From an uncultured Stenotrophomonas sp. (GTDB lineage Bacteria > Pseudomonadota > Gammaproteobacteria > Xanthomonadales > Xanthomonadaceae), in the NCBI RefSeq assembly GCF_945952405.1, contig NZ_CAMFIA010000001.1, positions 1-64,000 on the forward strand: a DNA stretch of 64,000 nt, written 5' to 3'. Shown one piece after another: positions 15,913 to 24,250 of this stretch. The notes beneath the pieces are model-generated. The model did no database searches, was not told where the DNA came from, and saw only the letters and a list, made by a program, of their open reading frames with translations. Made by a program: the position numbers and the translations under genes. How positions within the stretch are numbered: position 1 is the stretch's first letter; every line of letters begins with the position of its first letter.

Positions 15913-16452
15913 TCATCCCGGTCGCTGCGGGGATGGCAGGAGAATTATCAACGCGACCCATGGCACAACGGCGAGTAGCGTTGCTATGTAGGCCTGCCGG
16001 AGAGAGTGGAATTTACAGGTGAGGATCTTCGAATTTCGCCAGCACTGATTAAAAAGATCATCTGCTAGCTCCTCAGGACTCCGACTCTTGCATGCTTGCC
16101 GAAATTCACTCTCTCGCATCTGAGCGATGCTTCGAAAGTAGAGCAATGATGCCGTGCCGCCCTCTAGATGTGGGAACGAGCCGTTCCAGAGGTGTCGGAA
16201 GCTGAACCCCAGCGCGGTAAAAAATAGAGTCGTGAAGACCGCAGCTGCGGCGGTCATCTCGCTCGGAGTAGGAAGTCTAGTGGCAACCAGCGCCAGCATG
16301 CCCAAATCGATGCCCAACACCACCGATAGCTTAGTGTCGATTCTTGAAAAAAATCCAAGAACGAGATTCAACTGTTGCCAAGCAATGCTAACGCGCTCGC
16401 CTGGGGCGTTTGGAGGGCTTGGGGGGTTGATAGAATTTTGATCGTCGGGCAT
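15913..16452 (-). CDS. PycTM-like Pycsar effector, transmembrane
   Basis: 179 residues. The architecture matches Pycsar TM effectors: an N-terminal SRIDTKLSVVLGIDLGMLAL helix, a second TM (AAAAVFTTLFFTALGFSF), a conserved soluble part (GGTASLLYFRSIAQM with EELADDLFNQCWRNSKIL), and a C-terminal TM (YIATLLAVVPWVALIILL). These effectors sense a cyclic pyrimidine nucleotide and disrupt the inner membrane during phage infection. The start at 16452 lies inside the upstream E2-like gene (65-bp overlap), so translation is probably coupled. Confidence 0.85.
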   Translation of the reverse strand: MPDDQNSINPPSPPNAPGERVSIAWQQLNLVLGFFSRIDTKLSVVLGIDLGMLALVATRLPTPSEMTAAAAVFTTLFFTALGFSFRHLWNGSFPHLEGGTASLLYFRSIAQMRESEFRQACKSRSPEELADDLFNQCWRNSKILTCKFHSLRQAYIATLLAVVPWVALIILLPSPQRPG

Positions 16453-17269
16453 ATGGTTTAGCAGTAGGTTTGGCTAACTGGTTCAGGCGGAAATGCGCAT
16501 CCCTCAGTCCACAGGAATCGAGCGTCCCGCAGCAAGGAATGCCGTGATTCGCAAGGTCTTGCATGAACTTCTCTTCCGAGACGCGCCAACTGTAGTAGCT
16601 AGATATATAGCTTTCCAAATGCTCGGCGTGATCCTGGCATCTCGAAATCTCGATCTTTCCCGACGGATCGCATGGGCAGTAGGTGTGTCCTCCCACCAAC
16701 GATCCGCCACGCTTCGTGATCCGTGCGAGGCGTCTACCATCTCCCCATAGTTCAATGCGTGGCCCTCTGAGATGCTCATCGAGGCGCACCGTAAAGCTTC
16801 CGCGCCTCGCGCGACCCAAGAAATCAGGGCCCAATTTCTCTGCTGCAGCCTCAGCGGCGGCCTGATGGACAGCTGCATCACCATGGGCTCTGTCATATTC
16901 TTGACCTGCCCATTTGCGTCGGTAGCTTGCGTTGATCTGGCGAGAAAGAAATCGCACAACAGCAGACCACCATCTGCGTGCGGCCGCTTCGTCGCGGACT
17001 TCGCTTGGGCTGTCATCTTTCCAGCCCAAGCAGAATGTTCCGCCCGGATTGATGTGGCGATCCGGGCAGCACTGAGGCAGTTGGGACGAGGCTTTTTTCT
17101 CTTGGACAAAGACGTAATTGCCATGGATGGTGAGCAATAGAGCAAAAGATCGAGTCTTCCCGCTGGGGAGAGAGATCTCAATCGTGGCATCTACTGCACC
17201 GGCTTGATTGGAGAGCGTAGCCCCGAACTCGGGGGCCACGCTCCTTAGCAATGACTCAACTTCGCTCAT
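16388..17269 (-). CDS. E2/UBC-like protein in a Pycsar-type operon
   Basis: 293 residues from the ATG at 17269. The N-terminal third looks like a prokaryotic E2 fold with the active-site box RHINPGGTFCLGW: His72 and candidate catalytic Cys80. A helical middle follows (WWSAVVRFLSRQINASYRRKW), then a C-terminal Cys-rich part (CPCDPS, SRCQDH, CCGTLDSCGL) that may bind zinc. The gene overlaps the cyclase end by 14 bp and the effector start by 65 bp. In short type II CBASS an E2-only protein acts on the cyclase; a similar role here is inference. No E1 or JAB partner is present. Confidence 0.75.
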   Translation of the reverse strand: MSEVESLLRSVAPEFGATLSNQAGAVDATIEISLPSGKTRSFALLLTIHGNYVFVQEKKASSQLPQCCPDRHINPGGTFCLGWKDDSPSEVRDEAAARRWWSAVVRFLSRQINASYRRKWAGQEYDRAHGDAAVHQAAAEAAAEKLGPDFLGRARRGSFTVRLDEHLRGPRIELWGDGRRLARITKRGGSLVGGHTYCPCDPSGKIEISRCQDHAEHLESYISSYYSWRVSEEKFMQDLANHGIPCCGTLDSCGLRDAHFRLNQLAKPTAKPYARRSKFYQPPKPSKRPRRAR

Positions 17270-18803
17270 CGTGGGCGAGCTTCGAATGTGGGCGAAGTGG
17301 TTGCGACAAGGACGGGACCACCGCAGGACGCGAAGAGGCATATGCATCTTCAAGAGCCGCCTTTGCCACCTTATCGCCAGAGGCCGAAAGTTCTTCTACA
17401 GCCGCGTCATAGTCAAGGTTGTCAGCCGTCCTGGAGTTGCCAAAGAGAGTGCGAACTGCGTCCGATCCAGCCTTGTATGCAGCAGGGCCGATCCTGCTCT
17501 CGGTTCCCTTGCATATGCGCTGCTCTGCCTCGGAGGCAATTACGGCCCGCCCCGTTGCGCATCGGACGCGCTCCCCCTTCATGCCCAGTCTGCTCAAACT
17601 AAGCGGGCCGTACTCAAAGCCAATCGCGAGACCCAACTCCCCAGTGTCTCCACCTTCAGACTTCAGATGTTCAATAGCGGACAGAAAGCTGCTGCGGAGG
17701 GCGCCGACGCATTGGACGGCGGTGCTTACAGTCGCCTCTGCATCCGTTGTATAGGCCGTCCCCTCAATCATCATTCCATGGAGGCAGTCGCCGATGAACC
17801 TTACGCGGCGTCCGCCAAAGTCGCTGTGCGTGACCGAGTCCAGTTCGGAGCGAACGACGTGTAACGTGCGGACCAAATTCTCTGGATTCTCTTCAAGGTG
17901 TTGGTCCACAAACGCAGAGAAGCCATCGATATCAGCGTATACAGAAACGCCCTCGAAGTTCTTTGAATTCCCTGGGGTGAGAGCATCAAAGTCCAGATCT
18001 GACAAAGGTGGCGTTGGCCTGCTGAACTCAATGCTGCCAATGGGGGTCTCTTCCTGCTCTTCCTTCCAAAGCTTGATGATCTTGTCTTTCGACGTTTCGA
18101 GCTTGGCTTCATCAACGCAGGTGGCTATCTGCTCGTCAGTAAGGCGGGTAGAGCGGTCCTTGTCACCGTCCAGTGCGGGGAAGCCCATGACGGATCGCGC
18201 TGAGTTTGTGAGGTAGATGCCTTCTGTGCTGGCATGTCCAGCGTACTTGGCAGCGTGATTGGCAGGACTTCCCAGGAAAAGGGGCTCGCGGCCTCCGCGC
18301 CGACCGTTGTTGACCGCCAGAGCCAAGCCGGTATCAATACCTACGCGGACACGTGCATTTGGAATGTGCTCGTCGGTATCCCCTGTTTCTGCCAGGACTT
18401 CATCAACTAGTTTTGCGATGGCGACGGCTTTGGCCACCCGTTGGCGCTCTTCATCTTCCCCGTAAGGCTTAGCGACCAAGGCATGCAGGCGCTGGTTATG
18501 GAAGTCGACGCGCTTGGCATTGCTTTCTTCAAGAATGCGATGGACTGCGCGATAGTGCTGGTTGAGGAATTTTAGGGTGCGCTTGTGGCAGGTGGTGCCC
18601 TCGTCCTTCGTACAGGCCAGGATTTCGTCAATGTTGACGATATCGATGTAGACGTGGGCCGCATGAATGCGATAAGCCCGCTTTGCTGGGATGCTTTCCA
18701 GTGAGGTATCGCGCTTGTAGTCGTAAATTTCCACATCCCGCACTTCCTCGTAGCGAGACTTGATTCGCTTCTTCGCGCGGTCTTCCTTCCAGCTGTGGCC
18801 CAT
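17256..18803 (-). CDS. Two-domain class III nucleotide cyclase (Pycsar-type)
   Basis: 515 residues from the ATG at 18803 (GAGG site 8 nt upstream). A GTG at 18923 would add 40 residues lacking family character. Domain 1 (about 40-220) has an AHVYIDIVNI strand with Asp54, but the second metal position reads FHNQRLHAL instead of a Gly-Asp turn, so it looks degenerate. Domain 2 (about 285-470) keeps both: VYADIDGFS (Asp291) and RFIGDCLHG (Asp339). An intramolecular pair with one competent site is likely. It would make a cyclic pyrimidine nucleotide that activates the PycTM-like effector two genes downstream. Confidence 0.8.
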   Translation of the reverse strand: MGHSWKEDRAKKRIKSRYEEVRDVEIYDYKRDTSLESIPAKRAYRIHAAHVYIDIVNIDEILACTKDEGTTCHKRTLKFLNQHYRAVHRILEESNAKRVDFHNQRLHALVAKPYGEDEERQRVAKAVAIAKLVDEVLAETGDTDEHIPNARVRVGIDTGLALAVNNGRRGGREPLFLGSPANHAAKYAGHASTEGIYLTNSARSVMGFPALDGDKDRSTRLTDEQIATCVDEAKLETSKDKIIKLWKEEQEETPIGSIEFSRPTPPLSDLDFDALTPGNSKNFEGVSVYADIDGFSAFVDQHLEENPENLVRTLHVVRSELDSVTHSDFGGRRVRFIGDCLHGMMIEGTAYTTDAEATVSTAVQCVGALRSSFLSAIEHLKSEGGDTGELGLAIGFEYGPLSLSRLGMKGERVRCATGRAVIASEAEQRICKGTESRIGPAAYKAGSDAVRTLFGNSRTADNLDYDAAVEELSASGDKVAKAALEDAYASSRPAVVPSLSQPLRPHSKLAHDERS

Positions 18804-18940
18804 CTCAATATCCTCTCGTCCAGTAAAGGTAAAGCCAAAGCGGGGGGCGCTTCGCTGAGGCCCAGGTGTCGCCCCATGCACTGGCGGCGGCTCGTTGAAC
18901 CTGTATATTGTGTCTTGGTTCACACTTTCAAGGGGGCGAA
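18804..18940. promoter_or_regulatory. Shared divergent promoter region of two Pycsar-type cassettes
   Basis: 137 bp separate the minus-strand cyclase start (18803) from the plus-strand effector start (18941). Both transcription units must begin here or inside each other's leader. A TATATT at 18904-18909 could be a -10 element for the plus strand, but no confident -35 was found. Confidence 0.5.
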
Positions 18941-19861
18941 GTGGCCACTGGACTTATTGATCGATTCCGCTCAGACGGAGGGCGGAGGCTGCTCGCTGCA
19001 TTATCTGAGGCTCGACTGCTTGGCGGGATCGGCGGCTTGCCAGAGTGGCTCATGGACCGGGGGGAGCTGCTAGAAGTCCAGGCGGGCGAGTCCTTTGTCG
19101 AGCAGGACGGGATGGACACCGAAGTGTTCTTTATCGTTGCTGGATCTGTTGATGTAGTGATCAACGGAAAGATCGTCAACATCCGCCATACAGGAGATCA
19201 TGTCGGCGAGATGGCTGCGATTGAGCCAGCTCAGAGGCGCGCAGCTACGCTGGTGGCACGGGAGCTAAGTGTTCTGCTGAAGGTCGCTGAAAGCGATTTC
19301 ATTGAAATGGCAGATGGTCACCCGATCATCTGGAGGCGACTGGCCGCCACACTTTCGAGGAGACTTCTGCAGAGGAATAGCCTTCTGGCCAAGCCTCGCA
19401 ACCAAGTTCGGGTGTTCGTCATGTCTTCGGTGGAGGCGCTTCCAGTCACCCGTCTATTGGTCCAACACTTTGAACATGATCCATTCTTGACTGTGGTCTG
19501 GGACCATGGCGTGTTTCGCGCGTCAAACTACACGTTAGATGAGTTGGAAAAGCAGCTCGAACTGGCTGACTTTGCAATCGCAATCGCGCACGCAGATGAT
19601 CTTGTGATTAGTCGTGGAGACGAATGGCCTGCGATGCGAGACAACGTCGTGTTCGAGTTGGGAATGTTTATTGGATTCCTGGGTAGGAAGCGCGCTTTCC
19701 TGATGGAGCCTAGGGAAGATAAGTTGAAGCTTCCGAGTGATCTTGCGGGGTTGACTACGGTTTCCTACCGTTATGTGCCTGGGGAGGATGCCAGAGCGAG
19801 GCTTGCTCCGGCTTGCAACCAAATTCGCGACATCATTCTTGCTATGGGACCGCGAGACTAA
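18941..19861 (+). CDS. PycTIR-like effector: cyclic nucleotide-binding plus TIR domain
   Basis: 306 residues from the GTG at 18941, which has AAGGGGG just upstream. Residues about 35-140 form a cNMP-binding domain (VQAGESFVEQDGMDTEVFF then IVAGSVDVVINGKIVN and HVGEMAAIEP). Residues about 155-300 form a TIR-like domain of the CAP12/PycTIR type (VRVFVMSS start, DNVVFELGMFIGFLGRKR with predicted catalytic Glu239). In Pycsar, binding of a cyclic pyrimidine nucleotide activates NAD+ cleavage. The cyclase gene follows 2 bp downstream, the standard two-gene layout. Confidence 0.88.
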   Translation: MATGLIDRFRSDGGRRLLAALSEARLLGGIGGLPEWLMDRGELLEVQAGESFVEQDGMDTEVFFIVAGSVDVVINGKIVNIRHTGDHVGEMAAIEPAQRRAATLVARELSVLLKVAESDFIEMADGHPIIWRRLAATLSRRLLQRNSLLAKPRNQVRVFVMSSVEALPVTRLLVQHFEHDPFLTVVWDHGVFRASNYTLDELEKQLELADFAIAIAHADDLVISRGDEWPAMRDNVVFELGMFIGFLGRKRAFLMEPREDKLKLPSDLAGLTTVSYRYVPGEDARARLAPACNQIRDIILAMGPRD

Positions 19862-19863
19862 TC

Positions 19864-20565
19864 ATGGCTTTGCTCGAAGACATGGAGGGTGCTGTTGCAA
19901 CGATCTTCAGCAGTGCCTGGGACAAGCGAGAGGGACGCGTGGTTCCGGATCCGGAGGATCTGCGACTCGGCAATGACGCTGTTGAATTTTCGCGGGCTAC
20001 TGTGCTGTATGCGGATCTCCACGGCTCTACAAACATGGTCGACACTGAGGAATGGTGGTTTAGTGCGGAGGTCTACAAGGCATTTCTGCATTGTGCTGCC
20101 AGCATCATCAGGGCTGAGGGTGGCGCGATCACTTCTTACGACGGTGACCGTGTGATGGGAATCTGGGTAGGGGATCCTCAAACGACACCGGCAGCGATTG
20201 CAGGTCTGAAGATCAATTACGCTGTGAACGAAATCATCAATCCTGCCCTTAAGAAGCAATACCCGGCATTGAACCGTACCATCAGGCAGAGTGTCGGCAT
20301 TGACTCAAGCGCTCTTCGTGCTGCCCGCACTGGAGTTCGAGGTGGAAATGACATTGTTTGGGTGGGGCGGGCCGCGAACTATGCGGCAAAGCTGACTGAG
20401 TTGGATCTCGAACCCAAGACCTGGATAACCGCTGACGCGTTCCTGTATTTGCTTGATGAGGCGAAGTTCGGTGGCCAATCCAAGCAGTTGATGTGGAAGG
20501 AGTTCAGCTGGGCCGAGCAGGGTGGCATTCCTATCCATGGTTCGACTTGGCAATGGAAGGTCTAG
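19864..20565 (+). CDS. PycC-like pyrimidine nucleotide cyclase
   Basis: 233 residues with one class III cyclase domain. Metal-binding aspartates are seen at VLYADLHGS (Asp51) and SYDGDRVMG (Asp95), and the late VWVGRAANYAAKL motif is also present. The size and two-gene context with a cNMP-binding/TIR effector match Pycsar cyclases that make cCMP or cUMP. Which base is used cannot be decided from this reading. It likely works as a homodimer in the cytoplasm and is co-transcribed with the effector. Confidence 0.88.
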   Translation: MALLEDMEGAVATIFSSAWDKREGRVVPDPEDLRLGNDAVEFSRATVLYADLHGSTNMVDTEEWWFSAEVYKAFLHCAASIIRAEGGAITSYDGDRVMGIWVGDPQTTPAAIAGLKINYAVNEIINPALKKQYPALNRTIRQSVGIDSSALRAARTGVRGGNDIVWVGRAANYAAKLTELDLEPKTWITADAFLYLLDEAKFGGQSKQLMWKEFSWAEQGGIPIHGSTWQWKV

Positions 20566-20622
20566 TGGCCGCCGTCTCTGTGGCGAAAAATCCATCGCTT
20601 AGCGAAATCAACAAGCAAAGCA

Positions 20623-20656
20623 AGAGCGCACTTAGGCATTGCCTTTCGGGCAATGC
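20623..20656 (-). other. oriT, RSF1010/MOBQ-like
   Basis: On the minus strand a hairpin (arms GCATTGCC and GGCAATGC, 5-nt loop) is followed after one base by TAAGTGCGCTCT. RSF1010-type origins have a hairpin directly before TAAGTGCGCCCT, so 11 of 12 bases of the nick region match. It lies 102 bp upstream of the MOBQ relaxase gene. Confidence 0.8.
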
Positions 20657-20757
20657 GTGCGCAAGAGGCTGTGCCCCTTGACCCCCTAAAAAAGCGCTTG
20701 CCAAAGCCTAAAACGTAGGCATAAAGGCAAGTGCGGGGGCCAGAACAAGGAGCATCA

Positions 20758-22329
20758 ATGGCCATTTATCACACCAGAGTAAAGACCTTCAGCCGTGCCC
20801 ATGGGCACGCATCCACCGCTGCAGCGGCCTATCGCGCAGGCCTGCTGATCCTCGATGAGCGAACGGGGCTTCGACACGACTACCGAAGGCGCGGCGGGGT
20901 CGTTGAGACCCGTTGCCTCGCTCCCGACGACGCTCCCGACTGGGCTTTCGACCCCCGACAACTCTGGCCTGCAGCCGAGGCTTCGGAGCGCCGAAAAGAT
21001 GCCACGGTCGCTAGAGAGTTCGAGGTGGCCTTGCCACACGAACTGAGCAATGAGCAGCGTTCAGACCTGGCAGCCGAAATATCGCGCTGTCTGGTCCAGC
21101 GTTACAGGTTCGCTGTCCAATCCAGCATCCATGAGCCGCAGACCGCTGACGGGCTCAACTATCACGTGCACATCTTGGCTACGACTCGACGGGTGGACTC
21201 AGAGGGCCTGAAGGACAAGACGAGGGAATTAGACGGCGGACCTTCGGGTCGAGGTGAAGTGGAATGGATTCGCCAGATGGTAGGGGAAGCCATCAATGCC
21301 CATCTTGCTGCTGCAGGTGTCTCGGCCCGTGTCGATCACCGCAGCTTGAAAGAGCAGGCGGCCGAGGCCGAAGAGCAAGGGGATGAGCTTACAGCGGCGG
21401 AGCTTTCACGCACCCCAGGGCTTCATTTGGGCAAAGACGCGACGGCGCTGCATCGCCGAGGCGCCGATACAGTCCTCAAGCAGGGCAATGACAGAATTGC
21501 TCAGGCTAACAGCGCTGCTTGGGATCGCGCCGTGGCCGAGATGGCAGGAGAGGGCAGGCTGATGGAGCCCGCATCCGATCAAGCCATGCCGGTCGGCCCG
21601 CGTGAAGTTGCTTCGCATCCCGCTATCCAACTAATGCTGTCTCCTGGGGGAGCGACTCCTTTGGTTAACGGGGCCAAGGAAGTCATTCCGGTTGGGGCGG
21701 TGGCCGATGACGGGACGCGGCAGCCGCAGGCCACCGCATCCAAGCAGGCGTTGAAGGCTGTGTTAGAAATTTGGGCCGAGGCGTGGATTGAGGCACTGCG
21801 AGATAGACTCAAATTCACGCGCAGGTTGCTGCGCAACAGTGCTGCTCTGATATCGGCTCATGGAACATTGCCCAGGCTCCGTGGCGACTTGGAAGAGTTG
21901 CTCGTAAGACTGAAGAAGTTGAAGCGGGACGCTCTACGCTTCAAGCGTAGGCTGAAAGCTGAAGACCGTGCTCAGCATGGGCTAGCACAGGCTGAGTTTG
22001 CTCTGGAGAACTTCGAGAGCCAGAACCCAAGGCCGGGCCTCTTGAATCGGTCGGATTGGTCGCGGCGTCGGGCGCGCCGGGTTAGGGCTGTTGAGCTGGG
22101 GCGCCAGGACTATCAACGCGCTCACAAAGCCACCGGACCCAAGGCCCAGGAAGACTACAACCATCGAACAGGCGAGTCGTTGTCGCAGCTGGAGAACTGG
22201 AGTGAAGTGCTGCTGCGTAGATATCCGGTCTTGGGGGACGCGCCCACTGACGCTCCTGCAGCGTCCGCTCCGGCTGATGCCCTGCTGGCAATGAAGCAGA
22301 GCAAGGAGCCTGGAGCCAGGTTGCACTGA
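20758..22329 (+). CDS. MobA/MobL-family relaxase (MOBQ)
   Basis: 523 residues starting at the ATG at 20758 with AAGGAG upstream. The N-terminus MAIYHTRVKTFSRAHGHAST, then AAAAYRAG, is the MobA/MobL signature. The metal-binding histidines lie in NYHVHILATTRR, and the relaxase domain spans about the first 220 residues. The C-terminus is helical and basic and may aid DNA binding. The protein nicks the adjacent oriT and pilots DNA through a helper's type IV secretion system. No helicase or primase domain is apparent. Confidence 0.92.
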   Translation: MAIYHTRVKTFSRAHGHASTAAAAYRAGLLILDERTGLRHDYRRRGGVVETRCLAPDDAPDWAFDPRQLWPAAEASERRKDATVAREFEVALPHELSNEQRSDLAAEISRCLVQRYRFAVQSSIHEPQTADGLNYHVHILATTRRVDSEGLKDKTRELDGGPSGRGEVEWIRQMVGEAINAHLAAAGVSARVDHRSLKEQAAEAEEQGDELTAAELSRTPGLHLGKDATALHRRGADTVLKQGNDRIAQANSAAWDRAVAEMAGEGRLMEPASDQAMPVGPREVASHPAIQLMLSPGGATPLVNGAKEVIPVGAVADDGTRQPQATASKQALKAVLEIWAEAWIEALRDRLKFTRRLLRNSAALISAHGTLPRLRGDLEELLVRLKKLKRDALRFKRRLKAEDRAQHGLAQAEFALENFESQNPRPGLLNRSDWSRRRARRVRAVELGRQDYQRAHKATGPKAQEDYNHRTGESLSQLENWSEVLLRRYPVLGDAPTDAPAASAPADALLAMKQSKEPGARLH

Positions 22330-22340
22330 CCGACAAGAAG

Positions 22341-22362
22341 GCCCCGGCGAACCGGGGCTTTA
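22341..22362 (+). terminator. Terminator after the relaxase gene
   Basis: GCCCCGG/CCGGGGC hairpin with a CGAA loop followed by TTTA, 12 bp after the relaxase stop. It may serve both the relaxase and the convergent small gene. Confidence 0.65.
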
Positions 22363-22382
22363 GCCCACCTCGTTTCGAAAAC

Positions 22383-22679
22383 TCAGTGGTAGGTAGGTCC
22401 GCGAGTGGGCTTGGACACTGCGCCACGGCGCTCTGAAATCATGTCGCTGAGCTGTACCTGGTCGCGGTCTACCACGGCTTCTCTGACCCTAACAGCAGGT
22501 TTCAGTGTGTGGTCGTCAGCAGGAGGCTTGGGGTGCATGCATCGGTTGATCAGCTCGTCGGCGATTTCGAGGGCATGGATGATGTCCTCTATCCGCTCCT
22601 GCGTGTCTCGTGTCCGGTCTTGGGCAATCAAAGGGCATAGCACTCGACTAGCGATAGCTAGCTTTCTTTCTAAGGGCAT
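22383..22679 (-). CDS. Small mobilization-region protein, unknown
   Basis: 98 residues with AGGAG seven bases before the ATG at 22679. A helical N-terminus (RKLAIASRVLCPLIAQ then TQERIEDIIHALEIADELI) is followed by a polar, probably disordered tail. No family recognised. It is convergent with the relaxase and divergent from a TTGCG-N5-CGCAA operator 42 bp upstream, which suggests control by the XRE repressor. An accessory mobilization or excision role is a guess. Confidence 0.6.
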   Translation of the reverse strand: MPLERKLAIASRVLCPLIAQDRTRDTQERIEDIIHALEIADELINRCMHPKPPADDHTLKPAVRVREAVVDRDQVQLSDMISERRGAVSKPTRGPTYH

Positions 22680-22720
22680 ATGAAGCTCCTAAAGTGGGGG
22701 AGCTTTCATAAAACCACCAT

Positions 22721-22735
22721 TTGCGTTGATCGCAA
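22721..22735. promoter_or_regulatory. TTGCG-N5-CGCAA operator, copy 2
   Basis: TTGCGTTGATCGCAA has the same arms and spacing as the site at 14503-14517. It lies 42 bp upstream of the start of the small gene at 22383-22679. Confidence 0.6.
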
Positions 22736-22820
22736 TAGTTGTGGCGTTTGTCAGTGCGAATGTTGGCCCGTTAGAGATACTCCTAGACGTTCCATGTAAT
22801 TTTCCTGGCGCGGAGATCTG

Positions 22821-24245
22821 CTATCCCAGCAACTCCTTCAGTGCAGCGAGCTCAAGATTGAAGCTCAAGGATGAGAGCCCTGCTGTTTTGAATTCAGGAG
22901 TGATCAGCCCATTGAGCTTTTCTGCCGGGGTGAATTCGCGGCTATAGACGGGATGGTGCTCATCATCAAGCTCGTGACCGACGATCTGGGCGCGCATTTC
23001 TGAGGCGACACCGAAGCCCTGCATCTGCTGGATGACCGTCTTACGCAGGGAATGGAAACCGCGCTTGGCCTTGGGCCAGGTCTTCCCGTGTTCGGCGAGG
23101 TGACGGGTAAAGGCCTTGGAGATCCAGTTCCCCGCGCCATTGACGGCATTGGCCTTCGCTTGAGGGAAGAGACGGCTTGAGGTGGGCAGGCTGGCAACAT
23201 AGTCGCCGAAGCCCAGGGCCATCAGGTCAGCGTGGATCGGGACAGTCCGGATACTGGCCTCGCTCTTGAGGCGCTGGTGCTCGCCGTCGTCATTAATATG
23301 GATGTAGGCCACGCCTCCTTCCGTTTGCACATCGCTCACCAGCAGCTGCCCGACTTCAGAGGCACGGGCACCGGTATAAAGGCCCAACAAGGCTGCCCAG
23401 CGCGCGGCAGGTGACAAGGTGGCAAAGGCCGATGGAGCAAAGAGCAGGCTGATCTGCTTCACGTCGAAGGCCTTGAAGCCCAGCTTGCGCCGCTTACGCT
23501 TGGCGCTATTGCCGTATGAGACATGGCTTCGGGCCGGATTGCTGTCTGTGTAGTAGCCAGCGGCAATCAACCAGTCGAAGAAGCCGCCCAGGTAGGACTG
23601 TTTGTTCACCCGGGTCGGGGTTGAGATGCCAGCGTCGGCGAGCGACTGATAGAAGTTCGACAGGTCGATCCGGTTGATGCTCGGCAAGGGATAGTCAGGG
23701 CCGGTGGTGCGCACGAACCCGTCAATCGCCGACTTCTTGATGCTGTAGGTCTTGGGGATGGTGTCTGGGGCGATGGCCTTGAGCCAAAGATCACGCGCTT
23801 CCATCAGCGACAGGATCTTGCTGGGCTGCGGCTTGGAGGGGGCTGCTGGGGCTGCGGCTACCGGGCCGAAGAACGCAGGGTTGACCCGTCCGATGCTCTC
23901 GATGGCGCGAGTCAGCGCCTCGGTGTCTTCGCCTGGCTCCGCTTGGATACGCAGGGAGCCGTTGGCGTCTCGCTCTAGGGTGTAGTCCTGGAGCCGTTGT
24001 CCCCGAAGCTCCTGGAGCCATTGCTCTGCCGTCTTCTCGCCCATGCCGTTCTTCCTGATGGCGCTGAAAACTTCAGCATAGCGGGCGGCCAGGACTAGGG
24101 CGCAAGCCTGGGCGCTACGCATTTCGCGCGTTCGAAGGCTTCGCTTGAGAATTCGGCAGCCCGGAAGGGGCTGGAGATCGACGGGCACGCGCTGACGGAA
24201 CGAAAAGCCCGCTGGCGTCTTGATCAAGTGATGGGGAACTCTCAT
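22821..24245 (-). CDS. Tyrosine-type site-specific integrase of the island
   Basis: 474 residues from the ATG at 24245. The N-terminus (HHLIKTPAGFSFRQRVPVDL) is typical of the DUF6538-bearing integrase group. Catalytic residues: Arg in LGLYTGARASEVGQL, HSLRKT, VGHE, and Tyr in HHPVYSREF. It is adjacent to the tRNA-Ser 3' end, the usual place for the integrase of a tRNA-targeting island. The repeated TGTGTCC motifs lie just upstream of its start, so binding there could also regulate its own expression. Confidence 0.93.
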   Translation of the reverse strand: MRVPHHLIKTPAGFSFRQRVPVDLQPLPGCRILKRSLRTREMRSAQACALVLAARYAEVFSAIRKNGMGEKTAEQWLQELRGQRLQDYTLERDANGSLRIQAEPGEDTEALTRAIESIGRVNPAFFGPVAAAPAAPSKPQPSKILSLMEARDLWLKAIAPDTIPKTYSIKKSAIDGFVRTTGPDYPLPSINRIDLSNFYQSLADAGISTPTRVNKQSYLGGFFDWLIAAGYYTDSNPARSHVSYGNSAKRKRRKLGFKAFDVKQISLLFAPSAFATLSPAARWAALLGLYTGARASEVGQLLVSDVQTEGGVAYIHINDDGEHQRLKSEASIRTVPIHADLMALGFGDYVASLPTSSRLFPQAKANAVNGAGNWISKAFTRHLAEHGKTWPKAKRGFHSLRKTVIQQMQGFGVASEMRAQIVGHELDDEHHPVYSREFTPAEKLNGLITPEFKTAGLSSLSFNLELAALKELLG

Positions 24246-24250
24246 CGGGA

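Noticed and set aside
18804-18923. 40-residue N-terminal extension of the two-domain cyclase from a GTG
   Set aside because: The ATG at 18803 has a good ribosome site, and the protein start there looks typical of the family.
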